NCBI RefSeq assembly: GCF_900184245.1
Contig: NZ_FXXB01000008.1
Span: 1,290,687 to 1,340,141 of the forward strand
Length of the DNA: 49,455 nucleotides
Direction: 5' to 3'
From: Brachybacterium massiliense
GTDB lineage: Bacteria; Actinomycetota; Actinomycetes; Actinomycetales; Dermabacteraceae
Each line of letters opens with the position of its first letter. Positions within the stretch are counted from its first letter, which is position 1. This document shows, piece by piece, positions 33,511 through 41,190 of the stretch. The notes under the pieces were generated by a model, which was given only the letters and a program-made list of their open reading frames with translations, searched no databases and was not told the origin of the DNA. The translations under genes and the position numbers were made by a program.

Positions 33511-34529
33511 CCAGCCAGCCCTCCTCCGCGCCCGGCCCGGGCGGCGGGCGCGCCGGGCCCGCGGCGGACGTCGGCCGCTGGTTCTCCACCGCCACCCGGA
33601 ACCCGCTGGACGGGCCCGGCCCCACCCGGGGCGGTCCGCGCCTGCCGGCCTGGGGGCCGATGGAGGGCGCGCAGTACGGGCACCGCAGCACCGATGCGGA
33701 GATCGACGCGGCGCTCGAGCTGCTGCGCGGCCGCGAAGTCGCGGTGCTCACCGGTGCGGGGATGTCCACCGGCTCGGGTCTGCCGGACTATCGCGGCCGT
33801 GACGCGGTGCCCCGCTCCCCCATGACGTATCAGGAGTTCATGGGCCATGACCTGGCGCGTCGGCGCTACTGGGCCCGCTCGACCGTGGGCTGGGAGCAGT
33901 TCCGCGGCGCCCGGCCCGGACCGGCGCACCGCCGCCTCGCGGCGCTGTCCCCCGACGTCTTCGAGACCACCGCCGTGATTACCCAGAACGTGGACGGTCT
34001 GCACACCGAGGCGGGCTCGGATCCCGTGATCGACCTGCACGGACGCCTGGACCGGGTGCGCTGCCAGCAGTGCGAGGCGCTCTCCTCCCGCCTCGCCCTG
34101 CACCGCCGGATGCTCGCGATGAACCCTGAGCTCGCGGCGCGCTTGCCGCAGCTCGCGGCCGATGCCGCGCAGGCGCCCGACGGGGACGCCGAGGTGGATC
34201 GCACCAGCAGCTTCCGCTACCCGCCGTGCCCGCTGTGCGGCGGGATCCTCAAACCGGATGTGGTGTTCTTCGGCGAGTCCGCGCGGCGGGAGGTCGTCTC
34301 CTCGGCGTTCGCGGCGCTCGAGGAGGCGACGGCGCTGCTGGTGCTCGGCTCCTCGCTCACGGTGCAGTCCGGGCTGCGGTTCGTGCGCGCCGCCGGGCGC
34401 GCCGGGATGCCGGTGGTGATCCTCAACGACGGGCCCACCCGCGCCGACCCGGTGGCGACGGTGCGCGTGCACGGGCGGCTCGAGGACCTCCTGGAGCGCT
34501 GGCTCAGCCGCGCTGGGGCTCGGCGCTGA
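33507..34529 (+). CDS. Sir2-family NAD-dependent protein deacylase
   Basis: A 340-residue sirtuin that removes acyl groups from lysines using NAD. The first 60 residues are a Pro/Gly-rich extension. The Rossmann core begins VAVLTGAGMSTGSGLPDYRG (about 79-98). TQNVDGLHTEAGS follows, then the catalytic His178 in DLHGRLDRVRC. Four zinc cysteines are present: C186 and C189 (CQQC), C241 and C244 (CPLC). GSSLTVQSGLRFV and VVILNDGPTRADP complete the NAD pocket. The span between the cysteine pairs is long (about 50 residues) with an Ala/Asp-rich loop. Its last 26 bases overlap the convergent gene at 34504. Confidence 0.92.
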   Translation: MTSQPSSAPGPGGGRAGPAADVGRWFSTATRNPLDGPGPTRGGPRLPAWGPMEGAQYGHRSTDAEIDAALELLRGREVAVLTGAGMSTGSGLPDYRGRDAVPRSPMTYQEFMGHDLARRRYWARSTVGWEQFRGARPGPAHRRLAALSPDVFETTAVITQNVDGLHTEAGSDPVIDLHGRLDRVRCQQCEALSSRLALHRRMLAMNPELAARLPQLAADAAQAPDGDAEVDRTSSFRYPPCPLCGGILKPDVVFFGESARREVVSSAFAALEEATALLVLGSSLTVQSGLRFVRAAGRAGMPVVILNDGPTRADPVATVRVHGRLEDLLERWLSRAGARR

Positions 34530-35436
34530 CCAGCACGCTGGCGAGCGCATGCAGCTCGGCGGCGTCCACTCCGCGGATCTCGAGCTCGGGATCTTCCGTG
34601 CCAGGGTCCAGGGCCTCCATGGTCAGCACCCCCTCGGCGGTCGCATAGGCGCTGAGCTGCTGGACCTCGCCGTCGGCCGTGCGCACCCGGGTGAGCACGC
34701 TCAGGGCGCGCGTCGCGGCCAGGCGCTCGGCGAGCGGATGGGCAGGCAGCACCGAGGTGCGCACCCGCACCGGCTCACCGGCGCGGGTGGGGACGCCGAG
34801 CGGGTCGAGGAAGGCGGCCAGCCGCGCGCTCGCCTGCACCGGGGCGAGGGCGGTGAAGCGGTGGATGCCCGCGGCGGTGACCTCCTCCTCGAGCACGCCG
34901 CCGGGGTGGGCGAAGTAGTGCAGGCGGTGCACCTGCGGGCCCTGGGCGGTCTGGACGGTGCGCTCGGCGGTGGTGAACTGCTGCGCGGTGCGGCGCAGCA
35001 CCAGGCAGCCGGAGATCTCGGGCACCGCCCGCCAGTGCTGCGCGCCGGTGGCCTCGTCCGTGCGGCGCCGCACCTGCTCGGCCGCGATCAGGCCGCGCAG
35101 GGCGACGCCGGCGGCGAAGCGGCGCTGCTGGGGATGCTGCTCGAGCCAGGGCGCGGCGATGAACTGGCGGCGCGCGTAGCCGTCGAGCGCGGCGATCTGC
35201 TCATCGGTGAGGGAGACGATCAGCTCGGGGTCCTCGGTACCCGCGCGCTCGGTGCCCGCGCGCTCGAGCAGGGCGGTCGCGGCGTCGAGGTCCTCCCGCG
35301 TGTACTGCAGCGGGGTCTCGGGGTCCAGGCCCCCGATCCCTGCGGGCAGATCCGGCACCTCCCCGGGCAGCTCCGGCGCGGGTGCCGCGGAGGTGGTCGC
35401 GGGGGTGGCTGCGGCGGGATCGTGGGGAGAGGTCAT
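34504..35436 (-). CDS. Hypothetical protein, actinobacterial type
   Basis: A 310-residue protein that I do not recognise. The first 45 residues are Pro/Ala/Thr-rich and probably disordered. A 15-base tandem duplication encodes the repeated E-R-A-G-T near residue 60. The rest is a mixed alpha/beta domain (SLTDEQIAALDGYARRQFI, QQRRFAAGVALRGLIAAEQV, HRLHYFAHPGGVLEEEVTAAG) without cysteines, signal or membrane spans. Some features recall EspG-like or ESX-linked cytoplasmic proteins, but this is weak. The start at 35436 lacks a ribosome site; TAGCCT lies six bases upstream, suggesting a leaderless message. It runs 26 bases into the sirtuin gene tail to tail. Confidence 0.72.
   Translation of the reverse strand: MTSPHDPAAATPATTSAAPAPELPGEVPDLPAGIGGLDPETPLQYTREDLDAATALLERAGTERAGTEDPELIVSLTDEQIAALDGYARRQFIAAPWLEQHPQQRRFAAGVALRGLIAAEQVRRRTDEATGAQHWRAVPEISGCLVLRRTAQQFTTAERTVQTAQGPQVHRLHYFAHPGGVLEEEVTAAGIHRFTALAPVQASARLAAFLDPLGVPTRAGEPVRVRTSVLPAHPLAERLAATRALSVLTRVRTADGEVQQLSAYATAEGVLTMEALDPGTEDPELEIRGVDAAELHALASVLVSAEPQRG
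35236..35265. repeat. 15-bp tandem duplication in the hypothetical gene
   Basis: GGTACCCGCGCGCTC (35236-35250) is followed by GGTGCCCGCGCGCTC (35251-35265), 14 of 15 identical, in frame. It duplicates a five-residue unit in a flexible segment. Confidence 0.7.
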
Positions 35437-35448
35437 GGCTCGAGGCTA
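35437..35448 (-). promoter_or_regulatory. Leaderless promoter for the hypothetical gene
   Basis: On the minus strand TAGCCT (35443-35448) is six bases before ATG 35436, with no Shine-Dalgarno sequence between. The spacing is identical to that at the sirtuin gene. Confidence 0.45.
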
Positions 35449-35503
35449 TCGAGGGAGGACAATGGGAGCGCACCGCCGCCCCGCGTGAAGGAGCCGATCA
35501 CCG

Positions 35504-36271
35504 ATGACCGCCCAGAACCCGCCGCTGGATCTGAACGCCGACCTCGGAGAGGGGTACGGCGAGGGTGCGAGCGGCGGTGACGAGGCGATGCTCGAGGTGG
35601 TGACCACGGCGAACATCGCCTGCGGCGGACACGCGGGTGATGCACGCACTATGCGCGCCGCCTGCCGGGCGGCTGCGGCGCACGGCACGGCGATCACCGC
35701 GCACGTCTCCTACGCGGACGTCGCCGGATTCGGTCGGCGCTTCGTCGACCTCTCCCCGGAGGAGCTCACCGACCTGATGGTCGTGCAGGCCGGGGCGCTG
35801 CAGGCGATGGCCCGCGCCGAAGGGGCGCAGGTGCGCGGCGTCAAGCCGCACGGCGCGCTGTACAACGCGCTCGCCCATCACGAGGCCCAGGCCTCAGCCG
35901 TGGTGCGGGCGCTCATGGAGCTGGGCGGGCTGCCGCTGGTCGCGGCGCCCGGCGCGGTGGTGGTCCGCACCGCGCAGGAGGCCGGGCTCGAGGTGGTGCT
36001 CGAGGGCTTCGCCGATCGCGCCTACCTCCCCGACGCCACCCTCACCCCGCGCAGCACCCCCGGCGCGGTGCTCACCGATCCCGGCCAGGTGCTCGCTCAG
36101 GCCCTGTCGATCGCGACCGAGGGCGGGGCGCGCACGGCCGACGGGACCTGGGTGCAGCTGCCGGTGCGCTCGCTGTGCCTGCACGGGGACACCCCCGGCG
36201 CCCTCGCGCTGGCCCGGACAGTGCGCGCCGGACTCGAGGAGGCGGGCGTGCAGCTCGCCGCGGCGCTGTGA
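35504..36271 (+). CDS. pxpA: 5-oxoprolinase subunit PxpA
   Basis: A 255-residue LamB/YcsF-family protein, the subunit of ATP-dependent 5-oxoprolinase that with PxpB and PxpC opens 5-oxo-L-proline to L-glutamate. The N-terminal hallmark LDLNADLGEGYGEG is at residues 8-21. NIACGGHAGDARTMR, HVSYADVAGFGRR and the conserved VKPHGALYN near 111-119 follow, then EGFADRAYLPDATLTPRS and SLCLHGDTPGA near the end. GAAGGAG lies upstream of ATG 35504. Its stop overlaps the GTG of the next gene (GTGA), so the whole enzyme is made from one message. Confidence 0.95.
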   Translation: MTAQNPPLDLNADLGEGYGEGASGGDEAMLEVVTTANIACGGHAGDARTMRAACRAAAAHGTAITAHVSYADVAGFGRRFVDLSPEELTDLMVVQAGALQAMARAEGAQVRGVKPHGALYNALAHHEAQASAVVRALMELGGLPLVAAPGAVVVRTAQEAGLEVVLEGFADRAYLPDATLTPRSTPGAVLTDPGQVLAQALSIATEGGARTADGTWVQLPVRSLCLHGDTPGALALARTVRAGLEEAGVQLAAAL

Positions 36272-38067
36272 CCGAGACGGGAGCAGTGAACGGGGCGGGC
36301 GCGGTGCTGCCGCCGCCGCTCGCGATCCACCGCGTGGGCGAGGCCGCGCTGCTGGCGGAGTATCCCGGCACCGCCGACGTGCTCGCGGCCGCCGCGGCGC
36401 TGCGCACCCTCGCGCCCGCGCACCTGATCGACCTGGTGCCCGCCGAGCGCAGCCTGCTGCTGACCGGGTATGATGCCCGCGACGTCGCAGGGTTCACAGC
36501 ACTGCTGCGGCAGCTGCCCGCCGGTGAGGAGCAGGACGGTCCCGGCGCGGAGCTGACCCTCGGGATCGTCTACGACGGCGAGGACCTCGAGCAGGCCGCG
36601 GACCTGCTGGGCATGACCTCCCAGGCCCTGATCGCCGCCCACGCCGCAGCGGAATGGACCGCGGCCTTCGGCGGCTTCGCCCCCGGCTTCGCGTACCTGA
36701 TCGGCGCCCCCGACACCGAGGCCGCTGCGTGGGACGTGCCGCGCCGCGACGAGCCGCGCTCCGCGGTGCCCGCCGGAGCGGTGGGCCTCGCCTCCCGCTA
36801 CTGCGGCATCTACCCGCGCCCCTCCCCCGGCGGCTGGCAGCTGATCGGGCGCAGCGACGCCGCACTGTTCGACCCCCACCGCGAGCCTCCCGCCCTGCTC
36901 GCCCCGGGCACGCGCCCGGGCACGCGGGTGCGCTTCTCGCCTCAGCGGCCGACGGCCCGGATCCCCGCCCCCGCCCTGACCAGGGCCGCCCGCGAGGCCG
37001 CGGCCCTGCCCGGGCGGCTGGGCCGTCGGCGCCCCGGGGCCGCCCCGGCCGAGACCGGCGCTGCCGTGCTCGAGGTGCTCTCCCCCGGACCGCTGAGCCT
37101 CCTCCAGGACGCGGGCCGGCCCGGCCTCGCCGCGATCGGGGTGAGCAGCTCGGGTGCCTTCGACCGCGGCGCCCAGCACCGCGCGAATCGCGCCGTGGGG
37201 AACCCCGGCGGCGCCGCGGTGCTCGAAACCCTGCTGGGCCCGCTGCGGCTGCGGGCGCTCGAGGCCACCGTCGTCGCGGTGGACGGGGCCCGCGCCCCGC
37301 TCGAGGTGCAGCGCGCGGACCAGGACGGCGCCGCCCCAGTGCGCTCCACCGACGCGCTGCGCGGTGTGCCCATCGCGCTGGATCCCGGGGATCTGCTGGT
37401 GCTGGGCCCGGCCGAGCAGGGGCTGCGCCTGGTGCTCGCGGTGCGCGGCGGGCTCCGCACCCCCGGCGGGCCGGTGCTCGGTGCGCTCTCGCGCGACACC
37501 CTCTCCCAGCTCGGACCCGCGCCGCTCGGGGCGGGGGATGTGCTGCGGGCCGGGGCCGCGCACGGCCTGGACGCGGTGCCGGAGACGGTGCCCGCCGCGG
37601 AGGCGGTCGCCGTCGCCGCGGAGCACCCGGAGCCGTCGGCCGCCGGAGGGCACGACGTGCCGCCGGCCGCCGACGAGGCGCATGAGGCGGGAAGCGCCGA
37701 CGAGACGGGCAGCGCACCGCTGCTCGAGGTGCCCGTGCACGCCGGGCCGCGGGATGCGCTGCTGGGTGCGTCGGCCCTCACCCAGCTGCTCGCGACCACC
37801 TGGCGGGTGCGGCAGGACTCGGACCGGGTGGGAGTGCGGCTCGAGGGGCCGCCGCTGCCGATGCCGCCGGGGCTCGGGACGCTGCCGAGCGAGCCGATGG
37901 TGCCCGGTGCGATCCAGGTGCCGCCCTCCGGGCTGCCCGTCGTGTTCGGGCCCGACCACCCCACCACCGGCGGCTATCCGGTGCTCGCGGTGGTCACGCG
38001 CACCGGCCAGGACCGCCTCGCCCAGGCCGCCCCGGGAGCGAGGCTGCGCTTCACCCTCGCGGACTGA
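36268..38067 (+). CDS. Fused 5-oxoprolinase subunits PxpB-PxpC
   Basis: A 599-residue fusion of two subunits often made separately. The PxpB part (about 15-225) has LAIHRVGEAALLAEYPG, the conserved FGGFAPGFAYLIG near residue 131 and SRYCGIYPRPSPGGWQLIG. The PxpC part (about 265-599) begins EVLSPGPLSLLQDAGRPGLA, continues GVSSSGAFDRGAQHRAN and AVRGGLRTPGGPVLGALSRD, and closes with FGPDHPTTGGYPVLAVVT. An Ala/Pro-rich linker of about 40 residues joins the parts, and PxpC carries an Ala/Glu-rich insertion near residues 440-490. The start is GTG 36268, overlapping the pxpA stop. Annotation as an allophanate hydrolase or carboxylase would be wrong given pxpA next door. Confidence 0.92.
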   Translation: MTETGAVNGAGAVLPPPLAIHRVGEAALLAEYPGTADVLAAAAALRTLAPAHLIDLVPAERSLLLTGYDARDVAGFTALLRQLPAGEEQDGPGAELTLGIVYDGEDLEQAADLLGMTSQALIAAHAAAEWTAAFGGFAPGFAYLIGAPDTEAAAWDVPRRDEPRSAVPAGAVGLASRYCGIYPRPSPGGWQLIGRSDAALFDPHREPPALLAPGTRPGTRVRFSPQRPTARIPAPALTRAAREAAALPGRLGRRRPGAAPAETGAAVLEVLSPGPLSLLQDAGRPGLAAIGVSSSGAFDRGAQHRANRAVGNPGGAAVLETLLGPLRLRALEATVVAVDGARAPLEVQRADQDGAAPVRSTDALRGVPIALDPGDLLVLGPAEQGLRLVLAVRGGLRTPGGPVLGALSRDTLSQLGPAPLGAGDVLRAGAAHGLDAVPETVPAAEAVAVAAEHPEPSAAGGHDVPPAADEAHEAGSADETGSAPLLEVPVHAGPRDALLGASALTQLLATTWRVRQDSDRVGVRLEGPPLPMPPGLGTLPSEPMVPGAIQVPPSGLPVVFGPDHPTTGGYPVLAVVTRTGQDRLAQAAPGARLRFTLAD

Positions 38068-38113
38068 GGCGCCCTGGGCTGAGACCGCGGCCCCCGGGGG
38101 CGAAGGCCGATGG

Positions 38114-38125
38114 CACGATGGCCTC
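38114..38125 (+). promoter_or_regulatory. Leaderless promoter for the Nudix gene
   Basis: CACGAT (38114-38119) is six bases before ATG 38126, a near-consensus -10 at the same spacing as two other genes here. There is no ribosome-binding site before the ATG. Confidence 0.35.
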
Positions 38126-38614
38126 ATGCCGCACCTGCTCCCCGACCCCGCCTACTTCGCCTCCCTCCCCAAGGTCATCAGCTCGGGCGCGGTGATCCTG
38201 CGCGACGAGCACGGCCGGATCGTGATCGAGAAGCCGAACTACCGCGACCACTGGCTGCTGCCCGGCGGCGGCGTGGACGCCGGGGAGGATGCCCGCGAGT
38301 GCGCCCGCCGCGAGGTGTGGGAGGAGCTGGGCATCGAGGTCGAGGTGGGGCGGATGCTGAGCGCGGACTGGCTGCCCTCGAGCGCGGTGCGCAGCAGCCC
38401 GATGGGCGTCCACTTCCTGTTCGACGCCGGGATCGTGCCCGCCGCCCGGCTCGAGGCGGAGGTGGTGCCCCAGGCCTCCGAGCTCGAGGACTGGGCGCTG
38501 ATCAGCGAGTCCGAGATCGATCTGCTCGGCCCCTGGGGCGCCGCCCGCGCGCGCCGGGCCCTCGCGGTGCTGCGGGGCGAGTCCGAGGTGGACCTGGTCT
38601 CCTACGGACGCTGA
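38126..38614 (+). CDS. Nudix hydrolase
   Basis: A 162-residue pyrophosphohydrolase of unknown substrate. The Nudix box is intact: G-x5-E-x7-REVWEELGI, starting GGGVDAGEDARECAR near residue 48, with the metal-binding glutamates present. The strand before it (SSGAVILRDEHGRIVIEKP) and the following HFLFDAGIVPAARLEAEVVP are standard for the fold. The short N-tail MPHLLPDPAYFASLPKV precedes the domain. It stands alone 58 bases after the oxoprolinase fusion and has a predicted leaderless start. The family hydrolyses nucleoside diphosphates linked to another moiety; no more specific role can be read here. Confidence 0.93.
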   Translation: MPHLLPDPAYFASLPKVISSGAVILRDEHGRIVIEKPNYRDHWLLPGGGVDAGEDARECARREVWEELGIEVEVGRMLSADWLPSSAVRSSPMGVHFLFDAGIVPAARLEAEVVPQASELEDWALISESEIDLLGPWGAARARRALAVLRGESEVDLVSYGR

Positions 38615-38816
38615 CCTCGGCCACCGCGGAATCACCGCGGACCACCGCGACACGGAACCGAGACCTTTCTGAGACCTCCCACTTTTTATCACTATGACCA
38701 GGAGTGGAGGGCGGGAGTGCCGCACCGACGGAATGAGCGTGTGACCCAGGCCTCATGACATGGGCGACATCTGAGGCATGCTGTGCCCCACCCCGTCCCC
38801 GTCCTCGGAGCTGAGC

Positions 38817-40319
38817 ATGAGCCCCCAGAGCACCTCCTCACCGGTGTCCCCCACCCCGGTCGAGAGCACGCTGACCAGGTCACAGCGCCTGGACCGCCTT
38901 CCCTTCACCCGCAAGCACGGCAAGATGCTCGGCGCCTCGGGCATCGGCTGGGCCCTGGATGCGATGGACGTGGGCCTGATCTCCTTCGTGATCGCGGCAC
39001 TGACCGTGCACTGGGAGCTCTCCAAGGCCGACGGCTCCCTCATCGCTTCCGCCGGGTTCGCGGGCATGGCGATCGGCGCGAGCGTGGGCGGACTGCTCGC
39101 CGACAAGATCGGTCGCCGCTCCGTCTTCGCCCTCACCCTGCTGGTCTACGGCCTGGCCACCGGCGCCTCCGCCCTCGCGATGGGCGTGGGTGCGCTGATC
39201 GTGCTGCGCTTCATCGTGGGCCTGGGCCTGGGCGCCGAGCTGCCCGTCGCCTCCACCCTGATGAGCGAGTTCGCGCCCGCCCGCATCCGCGGCCGCGTGA
39301 TCGTGTGGCTCGAGGCCTTCTGGGCTCTGGGCTGGATCCTGGCCGCCGTGATCGGCACCTTCGTGGCCGCCTCCGGGCCGACGGGATGGCGCTGGGCCCT
39401 GGTGATCGGCCTGGTCCCCGCGCTGTACTCCCTCGTGATCCGCCTCGGGATGCCCGAATCGGTGCGCTTCCTGGAGAAGAAGGGCCGCCACGAGGAGGCC
39501 GAGCAGGTGGTGCGCGAGCTCGAGGCCGCCGCCGGGATCGACGCACCGCAGGCCGCCGGGGCCGACGTCGCGGCCGCCTACGAGGCGCGGGCCGGTGCGG
39601 CGCAGGCTCGCGCAGCGCAGGCGGACGACGCCGAGGCCAGCGCGGCACAGGCCGGGACCGAGCAGCCGGGCGCGGCGCGCGTCGCGGCCGACGAGGTGGG
39701 CGCCGTCCCCGTCGCCGATCAGGTGCGCAGCGACGCCGGGATCTGGTCGAAGGCCCTGCGTCGGCGCACCGCCGGTCTGTGGGCCGTGTGGTTCTGCATC
39801 AACCTGTCCTACTACGGGGCGTTCATCTGGATCCCCACCCTGCTGGTGGATCGCGGGTTCACCCTCACCCAGTCCTTCTCCTTCACCCTGATCATCACCC
39901 TCGCCCAGCTGCCCGGCTACGCCGTAGCGGCCTGGCTGATCGAGGTGCTCGGGCGGCGCTGGACGCTGACCCTGTTCCTCGCCGGCTCCGCGCTCGCCGC
40001 GACCGGCTACGGCCTCGCCGACTCCGAGGCGACGATCATCGCCGCCGGCTGCGCGCTGAGCTTCTTCAACCTCGGCGCGTGGGGTGCGCTCTACGCGATC
40101 GGCCCGGAGCTCTACCCCACCGCCGTGCGCGGCACAGGCACCGGCGCCGCCGCCGCGTTCGGTCGGATCGCCTCGATGCTCGCCCCGTTCCTGGTGCCGG
40201 TGCTGGTGGTGACCGGTGGGCAGGTGCTCGCCTTCGCGGTGTTCGCGATCGCCTTCGGACTCGCCGCGGCCGCCGCGTTCACCCTCCCCGAGCAGCGGGG
40301 CAAGGCCCTCGCCGAGTGA
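38817..40319 (+). CDS. MFS transporter, NiaP/YceI-like
   Basis: A 500-residue major-facilitator carrier with twelve predicted spans. ASGIGWALDAMDVGLISFVI in TM1, DKIGRRSVFALTLLVYG in the loop 2-3 region and ELPVASTLMSEFAPARIRGR in the TM4-5 region resemble the NiaP/YceI niacin-type carriers in the sugar-porter/SHS branch; the substrate is unproven. The start at 38817 was chosen for GGAG six bases upstream; ATG 38778 is possible. Between TM6 and TM7 (about residues 235-305) lies an unusual Ala/Asp/Gln-rich insertion that lengthens the central cytoplasmic loop. The 38615-38816 leader has an AT-rich stretch with a weak promoter (TTTCTG 38666, CACTAT 38690) and three short CACCGCG repeats. Confidence 0.85.
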   Translation: MSPQSTSSPVSPTPVESTLTRSQRLDRLPFTRKHGKMLGASGIGWALDAMDVGLISFVIAALTVHWELSKADGSLIASAGFAGMAIGASVGGLLADKIGRRSVFALTLLVYGLATGASALAMGVGALIVLRFIVGLGLGAELPVASTLMSEFAPARIRGRVIVWLEAFWALGWILAAVIGTFVAASGPTGWRWALVIGLVPALYSLVIRLGMPESVRFLEKKGRHEEAEQVVRELEAAAGIDAPQAAGADVAAAYEARAGAAQARAAQADDAEASAAQAGTEQPGAARVAADEVGAVPVADQVRSDAGIWSKALRRRTAGLWAVWFCINLSYYGAFIWIPTLLVDRGFTLTQSFSFTLIITLAQLPGYAVAAWLIEVLGRRWTLTLFLAGSALAATGYGLADSEATIIAAGCALSFFNLGAWGALYAIGPELYPTAVRGTGTGAAAAFGRIASMLAPFLVPVLVVTGGQVLAFAVFAIAFGLAAAAAFTLPEQRGKALAE

Positions 40320-40380
40320 CCCGAGGCGCGGCGGGACAGAGCGCGGCCTGACCGCTCCCGCGCCGTGGACGTGACCTGAA

Positions 40381-40438
40381 TCGACCGTTGCGCAGTCGGC
40401 GTTCTGAGTGCTCAGAGCGCCGACTGCGCAACGGTCGA
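40381..40438. repeat. 28-bp-arm palindrome between convergent genes
   Basis: Arms 40381-40408 and 40411-40438 are complementary at 27 of 28 positions around a 2-base centre; the left arm begins TCGACCGTTGCGCAGTCGGC. It starts 62 bases after the MFS stop and lies between convergent genes. It could act as a bidirectional terminator, or be one copy of a dispersed intergenic palindromic element, or an Int/regulator site. Confidence 0.85.
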
Positions 40439-40474
40439 CGTGTTGTGCGGGTGACCATCCCCCGCATCGCGCCC

Positions 40475-40569
40475 CACGGGACGAGAGGTACCGGTCAACT
40501 GGTACTTCTGCTCGCGTCGCGCGATGGACGCCCGGCCACGGGACGAGAAGTACCGGTCAGCTGGTACTT
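40475..40569. repeat. Two direct copies of a 33-bp palindromic unit
   Basis: Units at 40475-40507 and 40537-40569 agree at 31 of 33 bases. Each has a constant leader CACGGGACGAG and then a 22-base near-palindrome whose arms AGTACC and GGTACT pair. The spacing is 62 bases. The rest of the 40320-40633 gap shows no gene. Confidence 0.85.
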
Positions 40570-40633
40570 TCCGCCCCGTGGTCGTGGGGCGCGGCTGCGG
40601 AAGATTTCGCGGCTGCGCCCGCAGCGGACCGGT

Positions 40634-41104
40634 TCAGCCCTGTTCGAGGGATCCGTCGTAGGCGCAGATCGCGTCGACCTTCTCGGCCGAGGCGGAGGTG
40701 GGGTCGAACTCGAGGTCCAGCCACACCTTGACCAGCTCCTTGGCGAGCTCGAGGCCGATCACGCGCTCGCCCATGGTGAGCACCTGCGCGTTGTTCGAGA
40801 GCACCGAGCGCTGCACGGAGTAGAGGTCGTGGGCGGTCACGGCGCGCACGCCGGAGACCTTGTTCGCCGCGATCGCGACGCCCAGGCCGGTGCCGCAGAT
40901 CAGCAGCGCCCGGTCGGCCTCGCCCGCGGCGACCTTCTCCGCCGCGGCGACCGCGATGTTCGGGTACAGGTCGCCGTCCTCGCGTCCGGTCACGCCGACG
41001 TCGATGACCTCGTCGACGCGCGGGTCGTTCTCGAGCAGCTCCTTGAGCGCGCTCTTGTGGCCGTAGCCGGCGTTGTCGGATCCGGTGACGATCTTCCAGC
41101 CCAT
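40634..41104 (-). CDS. RpiB/LacAB-family isomerase, probable D-erythrulose-4-phosphate isomerase
   Basis: A 156-residue sugar-phosphate isomerase of the RpiB family. The N-terminus WKIVTGSDNAGYGHKSALKE binds phosphate, and the catalytic Cys lies in LICGTGLGVAIAANKV near residue 70. GVRAVTAHDLYSVQRSVLSNN and MGERVIGLELAKELV complete the fold. AAGGAG lies seven bases before ATG 41104. RpiB normally acts on ribose-5-phosphate, but known erythritol/threitol clusters contain RpiB relatives (DerI/EryI) that convert D-erythrulose-4-phosphate to D-erythrose-4-phosphate. Position beside an erythrulose-type kinase and EltD supports that role; it is an inference from context. Confidence 0.85.
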   Translation of the reverse strand: MGWKIVTGSDNAGYGHKSALKELLENDPRVDEVIDVGVTGREDGDLYPNIAVAAAEKVAAGEADRALLICGTGLGVAIAANKVSGVRAVTAHDLYSVQRSVLSNNAQVLTMGERVIGLELAKELVKVWLDLEFDPTSASAEKVDAICAYDGSLEQG

Positions 41105-41147
41105 ATCGGTGCTCCTTCGTTCGATGGTGATTCGGTGGTCTCGTGAT

Positions 41148-41181
41148 GCTCCGGACTCGGAGCGGGCCTGAGAGGCCTCTC
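41148..41181 (-). terminator. Small hairpins between kinase and isomerase genes
   Basis: GCTCCG and CGGAGC (41148-41163) form a 6-bp stem with a 4-base loop, and GAGAGGCCTCTC (41170-41181) is a perfect 12-base palindrome. Both lie in the 86-base gap between the DhaK-DhaL kinase and isomerase genes. Weak evidence for partial termination. Confidence 0.3.
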
Positions 41182-41190
41182 GCTCGCCCC

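Noticed and set aside
36097..38127. Long minus-strand frame opposite pxpB-pxpC
   Set aside because: No recognisable protein features; the plus strand encodes well-conserved oxoprolinase subunits.
40381..40569. CRISPR array
   Set aside because: Only two repeat units with palindromic cores and non-uniform layout; no cas genes in the window.
40634..41104. Plain housekeeping ribose-5-phosphate isomerase B
   Set aside because: Possible by family, but its place in a polyol operon beside EltD and an erythrulose-type kinase favours a D-erythrulose-4-phosphate role; kept as an alternative only.
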